38,411 bases of DNA from Streptomyces gardneri (GTDB lineage Bacteria; Actinomycetota; Actinomycetes; Streptomycetales; Streptomycetaceae), in NCBI RefSeq assembly GCF_006539185.1, contig NZ_BJMN01000064.1:1-38411 (forward strand), in the 5' to 3' direction. Shown here in pieces: positions 14,896 through 23,836 of the stretch. The notes beneath the pieces are model-generated. The model was given only the letters and a program-made list of their open reading frames with translations, was not told the origin of the DNA and ran no database searches. Position 1 is the stretch's first letter. Every line of letters begins with the position of its first letter. A program made the position numbers and the translations under genes.

Positions 14896-17283
14896 TCAGC
14901 CGTACTGGCGCTCACCCTGGATGCGCTCGACCGGTTCCTGCAGGCCGGCGCCGTGGCCGCCGGAGTGGCGGTGCTCCGCGAGGCGCAGCACCGCCCGGGC
15001 GGGGCGGCCTCCGGGGCTCCGGCCCCCACCGGCGGTGATCGCGCCGACCGTACCGCCCGTCGTCTCCTGTGCGTCTCCGGGCGTGGCCGCGGACAGCAGC
15101 TCCTGGAGGCGCTGTTCGGCCGCGTCCGAGAGCGGTTCGAGGGTGAGGGTGGTCGCCTGGCGGCTGCCGCTGCCCCAGTCGGGACGGCGTTCCAGGAGTT
15201 CGGGGCGGGCGGCCGCGATCACCACGAGGGGCACGGCGCCGACCCTGTCCGGGAGCTGCTCGACGCAGTCGAGCAGCCTGTCGTCGCCCCGGTGGAGGTC
15301 GTCGACGACGATCACGAGGGGCCGCTCCTCGGCGGCCAGGCCCACGAACTCGTACCAGGCGTTGAGGAGTTCGGAGACCATCGGCTGACGGATCTCCGAG
15401 CCCTCGGGGTCGACCAGCGGGCTGAGGTACGGCAGCAGCCTGCCCGCCGTCTCCTCGCACTGGACCAGCTGATGGAGCGTGCTGGCCAGTTTCGCCCGGG
15501 CGGACTTGCCCGAGTCGCCCTGCTGGATCCCGCAGCACGACGCGAGTATCGCGATCTGCGCGGAGAGCGGGTGGTTGCCGTAGAGGAGGGTGGCCCTGGT
15601 CGCCAGGAACAGGGGTGCGTGGGGGCGCCCCGTGATGCGGTGCTCCAGCTCCACGATGAACCGGGTCTTCCCCACGCCGCCCTGGCCGAGGAGGGTCACC
15701 AGATGGGGGTTGCCGCGGTGCCGGGCCAACTCGAGGAGTCCGCGCAGCACTTCGAGTTCGATCTCGCGGTCGACGATCGGCACGCCGTGGTGGTCGGCCG
15801 GTTCCTCGCTGCCGCTCCTGACGCGCCAGCCACTCGACGGGTCTTCGGCCGGCTCGTAGGCGATGACGGACTCGGTCTCCCGGAACGTGCTGTCGCTGAC
15901 CCTGATCTCGCCCTGCGGGACGAGCGCGAGGAGCCGGTGACACTCGTCCATGAGCGCGCCGACGGCCGACGGCGGGGTCTCCTCGTCGCCCGGGAGGTAG
16001 CGCACCAGCGCCTCCCCCACCTCGACGGCCGCCTTGACGGCGAGCTGCTGGGTGGGGGCGAGCCGGTCGCGGATGGCGAGGGCCGCGCGCACCGCGCGTT
16101 CCGCGTCGTCCGCCCGGCCGCGGTGCACGCCGAACAGGGCCAGCGAGAACGGTCCGACGGAACCGGCGATGGTCCCGCCGTGGCGTTCGATCTCCTCCTC
16201 GACCGCGGCGGCCGTCCCCTGGAGCAGCCGGTCGGCCTCGATGCCTGTCTCGGAGGCGTGGGCGTGGAGTTCGGTCCTGAGCAGGACGACGCCCACCTTG
16301 CGGTGCTCGGAGACCACGGTCTGGTGGGCCCCGGCCGAAGGCGCCTCCGCGGGACCCGCCGCCGCCCCGTCGGCCGGGGTGGGCGACGCGGCCGAGCCGG
16401 CCCGGTAGGCGGGGGCTCCGGCGACGCCCCGCAGGGCGACCGCGTGCTCGGTCGTGGCGCCGGCCTGGCTGAACTCGTACGAGGTGGCGGCGCCCTGCAG
16501 GGTGAGGACGGGGTCGTGGGTGAGGATGGCCTGCTGGAGCGTGCGGAGTTCGTGTCCGGGCTCCAGACCCAGGTTCTCGACGAGGGCCGAGCGGATCCGG
16601 CCGTAGACGTTGAGCGCGTCCGCCTGCCGTCCGCAGCGGTACAGCGCCAGCATGAGCTGGCTGCAGGCCCGCTCCCGGAGGGGCTCCCTCTCGACGAGCG
16701 TCTCGAGCTCTCCGAGGACGGAGTGGTGACGTCCGAGGGCGAGCTGCGCCTCGAAGAAGTCCTCCATGGCGTCGGTTCGGGCGCCCTGGACTGCCGACAG
16801 TTCGGGCCAGGAGATCCCGGTCTCGACGAGGTCGGTGAGCGCGGGTCCGCGCCAGAGGTCGAGCGCCTCCTTCAGGAGGCGTGCCGCGGACTCGGTCCGG
16901 CCCGCTTCCAGTTCCGCCCGCCCCTGGATCGCGCGCCGCTCGAAGCGGAAGAGGTCCACCTGCTCGGGCTCGACGCGCAGCATGTAGCCGGGTGCCTGGG
17001 TGAGCAGGACGGGAGCCTGTGTGGTCCGGTTGCCGGAACCGCCCTGCGCACCGTTGTGGAGGATGCCGCGGAGTCCCCAGACCGCGTTCTGCAGAATCTT
17101 CCGCGCGGAGCTCGGGGCGTCGTCGGCGGACCATACGGCGTTCAATAACTGACTGGTGGCGACGACCTTGTTGGCCTTCAGCAGGAGGAACCCCAAGGTC
17201 GCCCGCTGACGGGATCCTCCTAGCGAGACGGTCCCCCCACCCTCGGAAACGACCTCCAACGGTCCCAGCATGTGAATGTGCAT
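14896..17283 (-). CDS. SARP-family transcriptional activator with degenerate cyclase-like and ATPase domains (PimR-like)
   Basis: A 795-residue regulator. Residues 1-95 form an OmpR-like winged helix (MLGPLEV, RQRATLGFLLL), 100-250 a bacterial transcriptional activation domain (VDLFRFERRA, ALYRCGRQADALNVY). Around 320-460 there is a nucleotide-cyclase-like segment (IERHGGTIAGSVG, DDAERAVRAALAIRDRL) in which the metal-binding Asp and the GDG turn are missing, so it should be inactive. From about 505 follows an AAA-type ATPase with Walker A GQGGVGKT (533-540) and Walker B LVIVVDD. The SARP plus cyclase-like plus ATPase order is that of PimR, but PimR relatives go on to a TPR/LuxR-like half that is absent here. 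The ATG at 17283 has AGGGGG upstream. It is the likely cluster-situated activator and candidate binder of the GTGACC repeats. Confidence 0.9.
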   Translation of the reverse strand: MHIHMLGPLEVVSEGGGTVSLGGSRQRATLGFLLLKANKVVATSQLLNAVWSADDAPSSARKILQNAVWGLRGILHNGAQGGSGNRTTQAPVLLTQAPGYMLRVEPEQVDLFRFERRAIQGRAELEAGRTESAARLLKEALDLWRGPALTDLVETGISWPELSAVQGARTDAMEDFFEAQLALGRHHSVLGELETLVEREPLRERACSQLMLALYRCGRQADALNVYGRIRSALVENLGLEPGHELRTLQQAILTHDPVLTLQGAATSYEFSQAGATTEHAVALRGVAGAPAYRAGSAASPTPADGAAAGPAEAPSAGAHQTVVSEHRKVGVVLLRTELHAHASETGIEADRLLQGTAAAVEEEIERHGGTIAGSVGPFSLALFGVHRGRADDAERAVRAALAIRDRLAPTQQLAVKAAVEVGEALVRYLPGDEETPPSAVGALMDECHRLLALVPQGEIRVSDSTFRETESVIAYEPAEDPSSGWRVRSGSEEPADHHGVPIVDREIELEVLRGLLELARHRGNPHLVTLLGQGGVGKTRFIVELEHRITGRPHAPLFLATRATLLYGNHPLSAQIAILASCCGIQQGDSGKSARAKLASTLHQLVQCEETAGRLLPYLSPLVDPEGSEIRQPMVSELLNAWYEFVGLAAEERPLVIVVDDLHRGDDRLLDCVEQLPDRVGAVPLVVIAAARPELLERRPDWGSGSRQATTLTLEPLSDAAEQRLQELLSAATPGDAQETTGGTVGAITAGGGRSPGGRPARAVLRLAEHRHSGGHGAGLQEPVERIQGERQYG

Positions 17284-17886
17284 GTGTCCCCCTGGACTGC
17301 GCAAGATCCGACGATTGTCCCCATGGCCCCGCTCACGTCCCCGTGTCGGCGTCTCGGCCGAATCACTCTCTTCTGCCAGCGCGTCGCCATGCTCCCCCGC
17401 AATCGGACATCATTCGTTCTTGGCTGGATTTTACTGTTTCTTGGCTTGAAACATTCAGCCTCCTGGATTTTGGTCGGAATCCAGGACATAACCGGCCGCG
17501 CATTTCACTGCCGATTGCCATGATTTCACATCGGACGGCCGTTCCCCCTGGGAGGCTTGCCGGAGACTTCGACGTCACACCGGCACCGGCGCCCTCCGCG
17601 CCGTCCCCACGCCGGAGTCCACGGCGTCCCGGTACTCCTCCACCGTCGCCGAGGATCCCCACTGTTCGGGAACCGGCGGGAAACCGTCCCCTCTCCGCCG
17701 TCTCATCAGCCGCCTATTACCGGCCCGTGAGCAGGCATTGGGCAGGGCACGGCGGGACCTCGGCTACTTTCGCACCGGCACGGGCGCATTCGGCTCAATC
17801 CATTCGCTCGGCCGTCCGGGAATCGTTCAATTCCGAACGGCTCCCAGGGGTAAACGCAAACATTGCAGAACATCGAGGAGAACATC
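17284..17886. other. 603-bp divergent intergenic region, AT-rich for its surroundings
   Basis: This gap between the SARP gene (minus) and the amine oxidase gene (plus) has no convincing gene; a possible 83-residue frame at 17272-17523 overlaps the SARP start and has no family features. From about 17400 to 17530 the base composition is clearly richer in A and T than the rest of the window. That stretch contains direct repeats 21 bp apart and an inverted repeat with 9-bp arms (17461-17469 / 17478-17486). It probably carries the SARP promoter and its control sites. The amine oxidase start has GAGGAG at 17874-17879; no clear promoter for it could be fixed. Confidence 0.6.
17417..17529. repeat. 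Direct and inverted repeats in the SARP upstream region
   Basis: TTCTTGGCT occurs at 17417 and 17438, and ATTTCAC at 17502 and 17523; both pairs have 21-bp start-to-start spacing, two helical turns. CTGGATTTT occurs at 17424 and 17463. Between the pairs is the inverted repeat TCCTGGATT-N8-AATCCAGGA (17461-17486). These look like protein-binding sites for control of the divergent regulator. Confidence 0.55.
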
Positions 17887-19365
17887 GTGAACACCGACAG
17901 GACGCCGCCGCGCTCCGTCGCTCATCGCCCGGTGGGCCGTCGCACCGCGCTCAAGGCCACGGGTCTTGCCGCGGTCGCCGCTTCGGCCGGCTCGCTCGCC
18001 TTCGGCGGCACGGCGCACGCCGGTCCCGTCCAGGTGACCGAGGAGGCCCGCAGGGAGTACGACGTCATCGTCGTCGGCGCGGGCTTCGCCGGCGCGGCCG
18101 CCGCCCGGGAGCTCCGCTCCCGCGGCCTCCAGGTCCTGGTCCTCGAGGCCCGCAACCGCGTGGGCGGCCGGGTCTACACCGACAGCTACCTCGGCCGGAA
18201 GATCGAGCTCGGCGGACAGTGGATCCACCCGGCGCAGACGTTCGCCGTGGAGGAGCTCAACCGCTACAACATCCCGCTGGTCACCGAGATCCAGCCGGAG
18301 GTGGCGATCTACCCCACCGCGAGCGGTCCGACGACCTTCGCGCCCGACGTGGTCTTCGGCCGGCTCGGCGAGATGCTGGCCCAGCTCTTCGAGGGCTCCC
18401 GGCAGTACTTCGAGCGGCCGCGCGACCCGCTGTTCCGCGCCGACCTGCTGCGCTCGGTCGACCCCCTCTCCCTGCACGACCGCATATCCCAGCTCAACCT
18501 CTCGGCGCAGGACGCGGGTTGGCTCAGCTCGCAGGTCGCCGGCTTCGCCGGTGGCTCCAGCAGGGACGGCGCCCTCACCTCGCTCGCCCAGTGGTGGGCG
18601 CACACCGGCTGGAACGCGGACGGCTGGTTCTCCCTGATGTCGCAGCGCGTCGGCCTCAACGGCATGAGCGGGCTCGTCCGCGCGATGCTGTACGAGGAGC
18701 CGCTGACCATCAAGCTCGGCACCCCGGTCACCGCCATCGCGGACACCGGCAGCGGCGTCTCGGTCGTCACGGCCAACCGCGGGACCTTCCGCGCCTCGCA
18801 CGTCGTCGTGGCCGTGCCCACCAACGTGTGGAAGGACATCACCTTCGCGCCGGGGCTGCCCAAGGTCCACGCCGACGCGGCCGTCGAGGGCATCGGCGTG
18901 CGCCGCACGGTCAAGCTGTGGATGCAGGTCAAGGGCGTCTCGCCGCTCACCCTCTGCCAGGGGTACGAGGGCCAGCGCATCGAGAGCCTCTTCCCGACCG
19001 CCAAGCTGAGCGACGGCAGCCACCTCATGATCGGCTTCGCCTTCGACCCGACCTTCGACCCGACGAGCCTCTCGCAGGTGCAGGCCGCCGTCCGCGAGTA
19101 CCTGCCGACCGCCCAGGTCGTCTCCGTACGCTCGCACGACTGGGGCACCGACCCGTACGCCCGGGGTGCCCAGGCGCTGCGCCGCCCGGGCCAGCTCCTC
19201 CGTCAGCTCCCCGACATCCAGCGGCCGTACGGCCGGATCGCGTTCGCCGGCGGCGACCTCGCGAGCGTGTGGAACGGCTTCGTCGACGGGGCGATCGAGT
19301 CCGGTCGGGCCGCGGCTCAGGTGGTGGCGCCGAGAGCGCTCGCTTCGCAGCGCGTCAAGGCCTGA
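17887..19365 (+). CDS. Tat-signal flavin amine oxidase (monoamine oxidase family)
   Basis: A 492-residue FAD enzyme. The N-terminus is a twin-arginine signal (RRTALK with Arg18-Arg19, hydrophobic run, AHA cleavage site near 45), followed by a Rossmann FAD motif VVGAGFAGAAAARE (62-75), EARNRVGGRVYT and GGQWIHP, and a C-terminal FAGGDLASVWNGFVDGAIESG that closes the FAD site. The family oxidises amines or amino acids to imines with release of peroxide. Export of such an enzyme by a biosynthetic cluster is unusual; it may act on the exported product, or the signal may be vestigial. The GTG at 17887 follows GAGGAG. The P450 gene starts 23 bases after its stop, so the two form an operon and possibly act on the same intermediate. 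Confidence 0.9.
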   Translation: MNTDRTPPRSVAHRPVGRRTALKATGLAAVAASAGSLAFGGTAHAGPVQVTEEARREYDVIVVGAGFAGAAAARELRSRGLQVLVLEARNRVGGRVYTDSYLGRKIELGGQWIHPAQTFAVEELNRYNIPLVTEIQPEVAIYPTASGPTTFAPDVVFGRLGEMLAQLFEGSRQYFERPRDPLFRADLLRSVDPLSLHDRISQLNLSAQDAGWLSSQVAGFAGGSSRDGALTSLAQWWAHTGWNADGWFSLMSQRVGLNGMSGLVRAMLYEEPLTIKLGTPVTAIADTGSGVSVVTANRGTFRASHVVVAVPTNVWKDITFAPGLPKVHADAAVEGIGVRRTVKLWMQVKGVSPLTLCQGYEGQRIESLFPTAKLSDGSHLMIGFAFDPTFDPTSLSQVQAAVREYLPTAQVVSVRSHDWGTDPYARGAQALRRPGQLLRQLPDIQRPYGRIAFAGGDLASVWNGFVDGAIESGRAAAQVVAPRALASQRVKA

Positions 19366-19388
19366 CGGGCCGGGTGGGGGGAAACCGG

Positions 19389-20642
19389 ATGAACAAGACG
19401 TCCTGTCCGTACGCCGCCGATCCGTACGTGATCGATCCGACCGGCCGAGACATCCATGGCGAGGGCGCGCTGCTGCGCACCCGGGGACGCGCGACCCAGG
19501 TCGAGCTGCCCGGTGGCGTCGTCGTCTGGGCGGTCACCGACTACGAGCTGGTCAAGGAGCTGCTCACGGACTCCCGGGTGTCCCGCGACACCCACCAGCA
19601 CTGGCCGGCCTGGGCCAGCGGCGAACTGGGCGACACCTGGTCGCTGGCCATGTGGGTCTCGGACCGCAACATGATCACGGCGTACGGAGCGGAGCACACC
19701 AGGCTCCGCAAGCTCGTCGCCAAGGCGTTCACGTTCCGGCGGACGGCCGCGCTGCGCCCGCGCATCGAGGAGATCGCCGCCGAACTGCTCGACCGGATCG
19801 CCGGGTCCCACGGGGGTGAACCCGTCGACTTCCGCGCGGAGTTCTGCCATCCGCTGCCCACGCAGGTGATCTCGGAGCTGCTCGGCATCCCGGCGGAGAT
19901 CCGGCCGGACCTGCTCCGGCTGATCCACGCGATCCTGCAGACGACGGCCTCCCTGGAGGACGCGAAGGCCACCGAGCGTGAGCTGTACGAGGTGATGGGC
20001 GAGTTGCTGACGGCCAAGCGGCGTCAGCCGGGCGAGGACGTCACGAGCGGACTGATCTCGGTACGGGACGACGGCGGATCCGGTCTCACGGAGCGGGAGT
20101 TGATCGACACGATCCTGCTGATGTTCACCGCGGGCTACGAGACCACGGTGAATCTCCTCGACCACGCCGTCCACGCCCTGCTGACCCATCCCGACCAGCT
20201 GGCGCTGTTGCGCGACGGGACGGCGGGCTGGGAGGACCTGGTCGACGAGACCCTCAGGCTGGAGGCCCCGTTCGCCAACCTGCCCATGCGGTACGCGATC
20301 GAGGACATCGACCTCGGCGACATGGTGATCCCGAAGGGCGACGCGATGATGATCGCCTTCGGCGCGGCCGGCCGCGATCCGGGCACGCACGGGGAGACGG
20401 CCGACGCCTTCGACGTCACGCGCCCGACCCGCCGTGAGCACGTGGCCTTCGGCCACGGCGTCCACCACTGCGTGGGAGCGCCGCTCGCTCGCCTGGAGGC
20501 GGCGATCGCCCTGCCCGCGGTGTTCGAACGCTTCCCCGCCATCAGACTGGCGGAGCCGCCGGAGCGGATCCTGCCGCTGGAGTCGTTCATCTCCAACGGC
20601 CATCGCACGCTCCCCGTCCTCCTCGGACCGGCTGCGTCCTGA
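19389..20642 (+). CDS. Cytochrome P450 (bacterial class I type)
   Basis: A 417-residue soluble P450. The I-helix motif AGYETT (248-253), the K-helix ExxR (Glu287-Arg290) and the heme loop FGHGVHHCVGAPLAR with Cys361 are all intact. Tyr occupies the position often held by His in AGHETT, a common variant. It will use a ferredoxin and reductase encoded elsewhere, as neither is in the window. The ATG has GGGGGG seven bases upstream and lies 23 bases after the amine oxidase stop, so it is probably co-transcribed. The likely role is oxidative tailoring (hydroxylation, epoxidation or coupling) of the polyketide-peptide or of a carrier-bound amino acid. Confidence 0.95.
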   Translation: MNKTSCPYAADPYVIDPTGRDIHGEGALLRTRGRATQVELPGGVVVWAVTDYELVKELLTDSRVSRDTHQHWPAWASGELGDTWSLAMWVSDRNMITAYGAEHTRLRKLVAKAFTFRRTAALRPRIEEIAAELLDRIAGSHGGEPVDFRAEFCHPLPTQVISELLGIPAEIRPDLLRLIHAILQTTASLEDAKATERELYEVMGELLTAKRRQPGEDVTSGLISVRDDGGSGLTERELIDTILLMFTAGYETTVNLLDHAVHALLTHPDQLALLRDGTAGWEDLVDETLRLEAPFANLPMRYAIEDIDLGDMVIPKGDAMMIAFGAAGRDPGTHGETADAFDVTRPTRREHVAFGHGVHHCVGAPLARLEAAIALPAVFERFPAIRLAEPPERILPLESFISNGHRTLPVLLGPAAS

Positions 20643-20647
20643 GACGG

Positions 20648-20688
20648 CCGTGGCCCGCGGGGCGGCGATGCCGCTCCGCGGGCCACGG
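20648..20688. terminator. Bidirectional terminator hairpin
   Basis: A 13-bp perfect stem (CCGTGGCCCGCGG with its complement) closes a loop that itself contains a GGCGGC/GCCGCT near-repeat. It lies between the convergent stops of the P450 gene (20642) and the SDR gene (20695). Confidence 0.8.
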
Positions 20689-20694
20689 ATGCCG

Positions 20695-21468
20695 TCACTG
20701 CTGCGGCGGGACCGGCTGGATGTGCTGGGTGAGGCCGCCGTCCACGACGAGCTCGACACCGGTGGTGAAGGTCGCGTCGAAGGCGAAGAAGAGCGCGGCG
20801 GTGGCGACCTCCTCCGGCGTGCCGTGCCGCTTCATCGGGGTGAGCTCGTCGCCCACCGCGCTGAGGATGGCCCGCTCCTCGGCCGTGGCGTCCGCGATGC
20901 CCATGGTCGGGGTGTGGATGAAGCCCGGGCTGACGGAGTTGACCCGGATGCCGCGGGGCAGCAGCTCGGCGGCGAAGACCTGGGCGAAGGAGCGCACGGC
21001 CGCCTTCGCGCCCGAGTACACGCCCATGCCGGGGGTGCCGGTGACATTGGCGATCGAGGTGGTGAAGACGATCGACCCGTTGTCGTTCATGAGCGGGGCG
21101 AGCTTCTGCACCGTGAAGAAGACACCCTTGGTGTTCACGCCGAACTGCCGGTCGTAGGTCTCCTCGGTGACGAGGGCGATCGGCTCGAGAGCGGCGTAAC
21201 CGACGTTCACGAAGACGGAGTCGACGCGGCCGAGCTTCTTCTCGACCTCCGCGCCCAGCTCCGCGATGTCGTCCATGCTCGCGACGTCCGAGCGCAGGAC
21301 GTGCACGGCCTTGCCGTCGAGGTCCTTGCGCGCGGTCTCGATGTTGTCCTTGTTGCGCCCCGTCAGCAGGACCTCGGCCCCGCCGTCGAGCAGCCCCTGC
21401 ACCATGGCGAGGCCCATACCGTGCGTCCCACCGATGACCACGGCCTTCTTGCCGGCGTACTTGCCCAT
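20695..21468 (-). CDS. Short-chain dehydrogenase/reductase
   Basis: A 257-residue classical SDR. The cofactor loop is GGTHGMG (13-19), with GRNK after beta-2, which favours NADP(H). The catalytic set is present: Asn112 (VNTKG), Ser138, Tyr151 and Lys155 (YSGAK). The usual NNAG motif reads NVGYA. The C-terminal TTGVELVVDGGLTQ is standard. It would oxidise or reduce an alcohol/ketone in precursor supply or tailoring. The ATG has AGGAG upstream. The gene is monocistronic, after a 93-bp gap containing a palindromic candidate operator. Confidence 0.93.
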   Translation of the reverse strand: MGKYAGKKAVVIGGTHGMGLAMVQGLLDGGAEVLLTGRNKDNIETARKDLDGKAVHVLRSDVASMDDIAELGAEVEKKLGRVDSVFVNVGYAALEPIALVTEETYDRQFGVNTKGVFFTVQKLAPLMNDNGSIVFTTSIANVTGTPGMGVYSGAKAAVRSFAQVFAAELLPRGIRVNSVSPGFIHTPTMGIADATAEERAILSAVGDELTPMKRHGTPEEVATAALFFAFDATFTTGVELVVDGGLTQHIQPVPPQQ

Positions 21469-21527
21469 CACAACTCCTGAAGACGTCAAGCGACTCACTG
21501 AACGACACCGACCGTAACCGGGCCGGT

Positions 21528-21540
21528 ATCACTGCGTGAT
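21528..21540. promoter_or_regulatory. Palindrome ATCAC-TGC-GTGAT upstream of the SDR gene
   Basis: A perfect 5-bp inverted repeat with a 3-bp centre lies 60 bases upstream of the SDR start codon and is flanked by CCGGTA and CCGGTAACC motifs. The form suits a TetR- or GntR-type dimer. No regulator of that kind is encoded in the window, so the assignment is open. Confidence 0.35.
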
Positions 21541-21561
21541 CATTGACCGGTAACCAGGTCT

Positions 21562-23109
21562 TCACGGGCTCCCGGGAGCGAAGGACAGCATGCGGGCCTC
21601 GTGCATCGCGTCGTTGCCGGAGACCCCGCTCGGGGAGAGCACGATCCGGCCGTTCGCGTAGGCCAGGCGTCCCGCGAGCATGTGGCGTTCGGTGGCCCGG
21701 GCCGTCACGGGATGCCGGAGCACCTCCTTCTTCGTGTCCACGCCGCCGGGCCCGAAGCGGGTGATCCTGCCCGGCTCCTTGTCCGTGGGGGCCTCGTAGA
21801 CGAGTGCCCACGCACCGCCGTCCGGACGCAGGGGGTGCAGGGTGCCGACCGAGGACTTCACGCCCCAGACCAGTTTCCCGGTGGCGAGGCTGTAGCCGCC
21901 GACCCGGTCGGTGCCGCCGAGGAAGACGATGTCCTTGCCGACGGCGGTGCCCGGGCACATCTGCATGTTCCCTCCCGAGTCGCCCGCGTCGGCGCAGTAC
22001 GCGAACCCCTTGGGCCGGGCGTCGATGGTGACGCGGAGCTTCCCGTCGGGCTTGAGGGCCGCGACCCGCCAGTCGTCGGTGAGTTCCTTGTGGTGGTAGG
22101 TGGTGAAGACGACCGGGTCGACGGAGAGCATCTTCCCCATGATCCAGCCCGGCTGGGTGCGGTAGCGCCAGCGGACCTTGCCGGTGCGCGGGTCGAGCTC
22201 GCGGAGCTGGTAGTACGACTTGCCGCGGTCGACGTTGATCGCGCAGGTGGAGCTGACCACGAGCCGGACCCCTCCCGCGACGTTGTCGGGGTAGCACTTC
22301 CCGGGGTTCTCCAGGGGGATGTCGTAGAGCTTGGCGCCGGTGTCCACCCGGTACGCGGCTGCCTTCATGCTCTGGACGATCGCGAGGGTCCCGCCGCTGA
22401 TGGCGCTGTTCACCATGATCGTGCCGTCCATGGAGCCGGTCTCGGTGAGCTTCTTGCGCCACCCGGCCTTCCCGGTCCTCAGGTCGATCATCTGCAGCTG
22501 GTTGCAGCGGTTCCCGGTCCAGTTCCTGTCGCTCTGGTAGACCACGACGATCTTGCCGTCGGGGGTCGGGTTGGCCGGCGCCTCGCAGACGGAGGCGGGC
22601 AGCGGCACGCTCCACGCCTCGGTGCCGTCCGACAGCCGACGGGCGGTGACCTTCTCGTACGCGGCCTGGACGACGGTGTCGCCGACGATCCACAGGGGGT
22701 AGAGCTTGATGGACCGCCGGGGCAGGTCGGTCCGGTCGTCGGCGATCCACGCCGTGGCGTCGCCGGCCGCGCGCCCGACGTTCAGCTCCTCCGACGTCGG
22801 GATGCGCTGCGGCTCCGGGGTGCGGACGGCGGGCGTACGGGAGGGCGTCGGCGTCGCGGAAGGGCTGGGCGCCTTGTCGGCGACGGGCGGCGCCGACCGG
22901 CCCCACCGGCCGTCGCCGAGGGCGTACACCCATCCGCTCGCCGCCACGAGCAACAGCACGACGACCGTCGCGATCAGCGGCCCCTTGCCGAAGCGTCTGC
23001 GGCGGGGCGGCAGCTCCGGCGGGGTGTAGCCCCCGGGGGCGTACGGATTGTCAGGGACCGGCTGCTGTGGCTGGTGCGGCCGGTACCAGGGCTGTGGCGG
23101 GTGGTGCAT
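21562..23109 (-). CDS. Membrane-anchored PQQ-like beta-propeller protein
   Basis: A 515-residue protein with a Pro-rich cytoplasmic N-terminus (1-36), basic stop RRRRFGKG, one transmembrane helix (about 44-63), a Ser/Thr/Pro linker, then an extracytoplasmic domain with repeated strand motifs such as DLRTGKAGWRKKL, DPRTGKVRWRYR and SLATGKLVWGVK, typical of PQQ_2 / quinoprotein-like propellers. These motifs here form a structural scaffold; no cofactor binding is implied. The function is unknown; relatives are general actinomycete cell-surface proteins. It follows the small membrane protein gene after 38 bases and is probably co-transcribed with it. A link to the biosynthetic pathway is doubtful. 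Confidence 0.85.
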   Translation of the reverse strand: MHHPPQPWYRPHQPQQPVPDNPYAPGGYTPPELPPRRRRFGKGPLIATVVVLLLVAASGWVYALGDGRWGRSAPPVADKAPSPSATPTPSRTPAVRTPEPQRIPTSEELNVGRAAGDATAWIADDRTDLPRRSIKLYPLWIVGDTVVQAAYEKVTARRLSDGTEAWSVPLPASVCEAPANPTPDGKIVVVYQSDRNWTGNRCNQLQMIDLRTGKAGWRKKLTETGSMDGTIMVNSAISGGTLAIVQSMKAAAYRVDTGAKLYDIPLENPGKCYPDNVAGGVRLVVSSTCAINVDRGKSYYQLRELDPRTGKVRWRYRTQPGWIMGKMLSVDPVVFTTYHHKELTDDWRVAALKPDGKLRVTIDARPKGFAYCADAGDSGGNMQMCPGTAVGKDIVFLGGTDRVGGYSLATGKLVWGVKSSVGTLHPLRPDGGAWALVYEAPTDKEPGRITRFGPGGVDTKKEVLRHPVTARATERHMLAGRLAYANGRIVLSPSGVSGNDAMHEARMLSFAPGSP

Positions 23110-23147
23110 CGGTCTCCCCTACTGTCCGCCGGTCCGAGAGCTGGTCA

Positions 23148-23696
23148 TCAGGAGGCGGGACGTTCGCCGGACGGGTCGGCGACCACGATCCGGATGTGCG
23201 ACGGAGCGTACTTACGGGCCTTGTGGAGCATCTTCGACAGATCGAACTTGGCACGCGGAACGGCGACATGGACGGGCGCGGGCATGGCCGGGTCCCGCAC
23301 CGGGGCGGCCGCCCCCGCCGGAAGGGCCGCGCCGGGGCGGAGCCGCGCGCCGATCAGCGCCCGCTGTCCGTCCGCCGATGTGGCCACGACGAACTCGGTG
23401 ACGTCGGCCCACGGCACGAGGACGGTGCCGAAACGGGCACCGGCCGCGTCGAACTGGAACGCGGTGCGGCGGTTCTCGAACGAGGCGATGATGAAGGGCA
23501 GCGCCGCGACGATGACGACACCGCCCTTCATGTCGAGGGCCCAGCCGAGCAGCGCGGCCAGGGCCACGACACCCACGATCGACCCCCACAGGGCCGCCTG
23601 GTCCCGCGCGGAGAAGGGATGGGTGACCCGGTAGCGCTCCCAGCGACCGGCACGACGGGTGGGCCGTGCGCCGGACGCTCCGCTGACGTGAGACAT
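23148..23696 (-). CDS. Small membrane protein, two transmembrane segments plus PH-like cytoplasmic domain
   Basis: A 182-residue protein. After a basic N-terminus it has two adjacent hydrophobic segments (GSIVGVVALAALLGWAL and GGVVIVAALPFIIASF) and then a soluble domain beginning ENRRTAFQFDAAGARFGTVLVPWADVTEFVV, which resembles the bacterial PH-like domains that follow membrane hairpins in many actinomycete proteins. No enzymatic motif is seen. The ATG at 23696 has GAGAGG about 10 bases upstream. It is the first gene of an operon with the propeller protein and is divergent from the AfsR-like regulator. It is probably a host housekeeping function rather than pathway machinery. Confidence 0.75.
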   Translation of the reverse strand: MSHVSGASGARPTRRAGRWERYRVTHPFSARDQAALWGSIVGVVALAALLGWALDMKGGVVIVAALPFIIASFENRRTAFQFDAAGARFGTVLVPWADVTEFVVATSADGQRALIGARLRPGAALPAGAAAPVRDPAMPAPVHVAVPRAKFDLSKMLHKARKYAPSHIRIVVADPSGERPAS

Positions 23697-23836
23697 GGGG
23701 ACATGTCCTCTCTTGACGGTGTGTCGGCCGCTTCCCGCCCGGCCGGTTGTTCCCGTACACCGCCCGGACCGTCGGCGCCCGACATGACGAGTCCCACACT
23801 GGAGACGTGCTCTGCAGCAGGGATGAAATCCCGCTG

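Noticed and set aside
17272..17523. Possible 83-residue protein with a hydrophobic segment
   Set aside because: It overlaps the SARP start, has no good ribosome binding site and coincides with the AT-rich, repeat-bearing control region.
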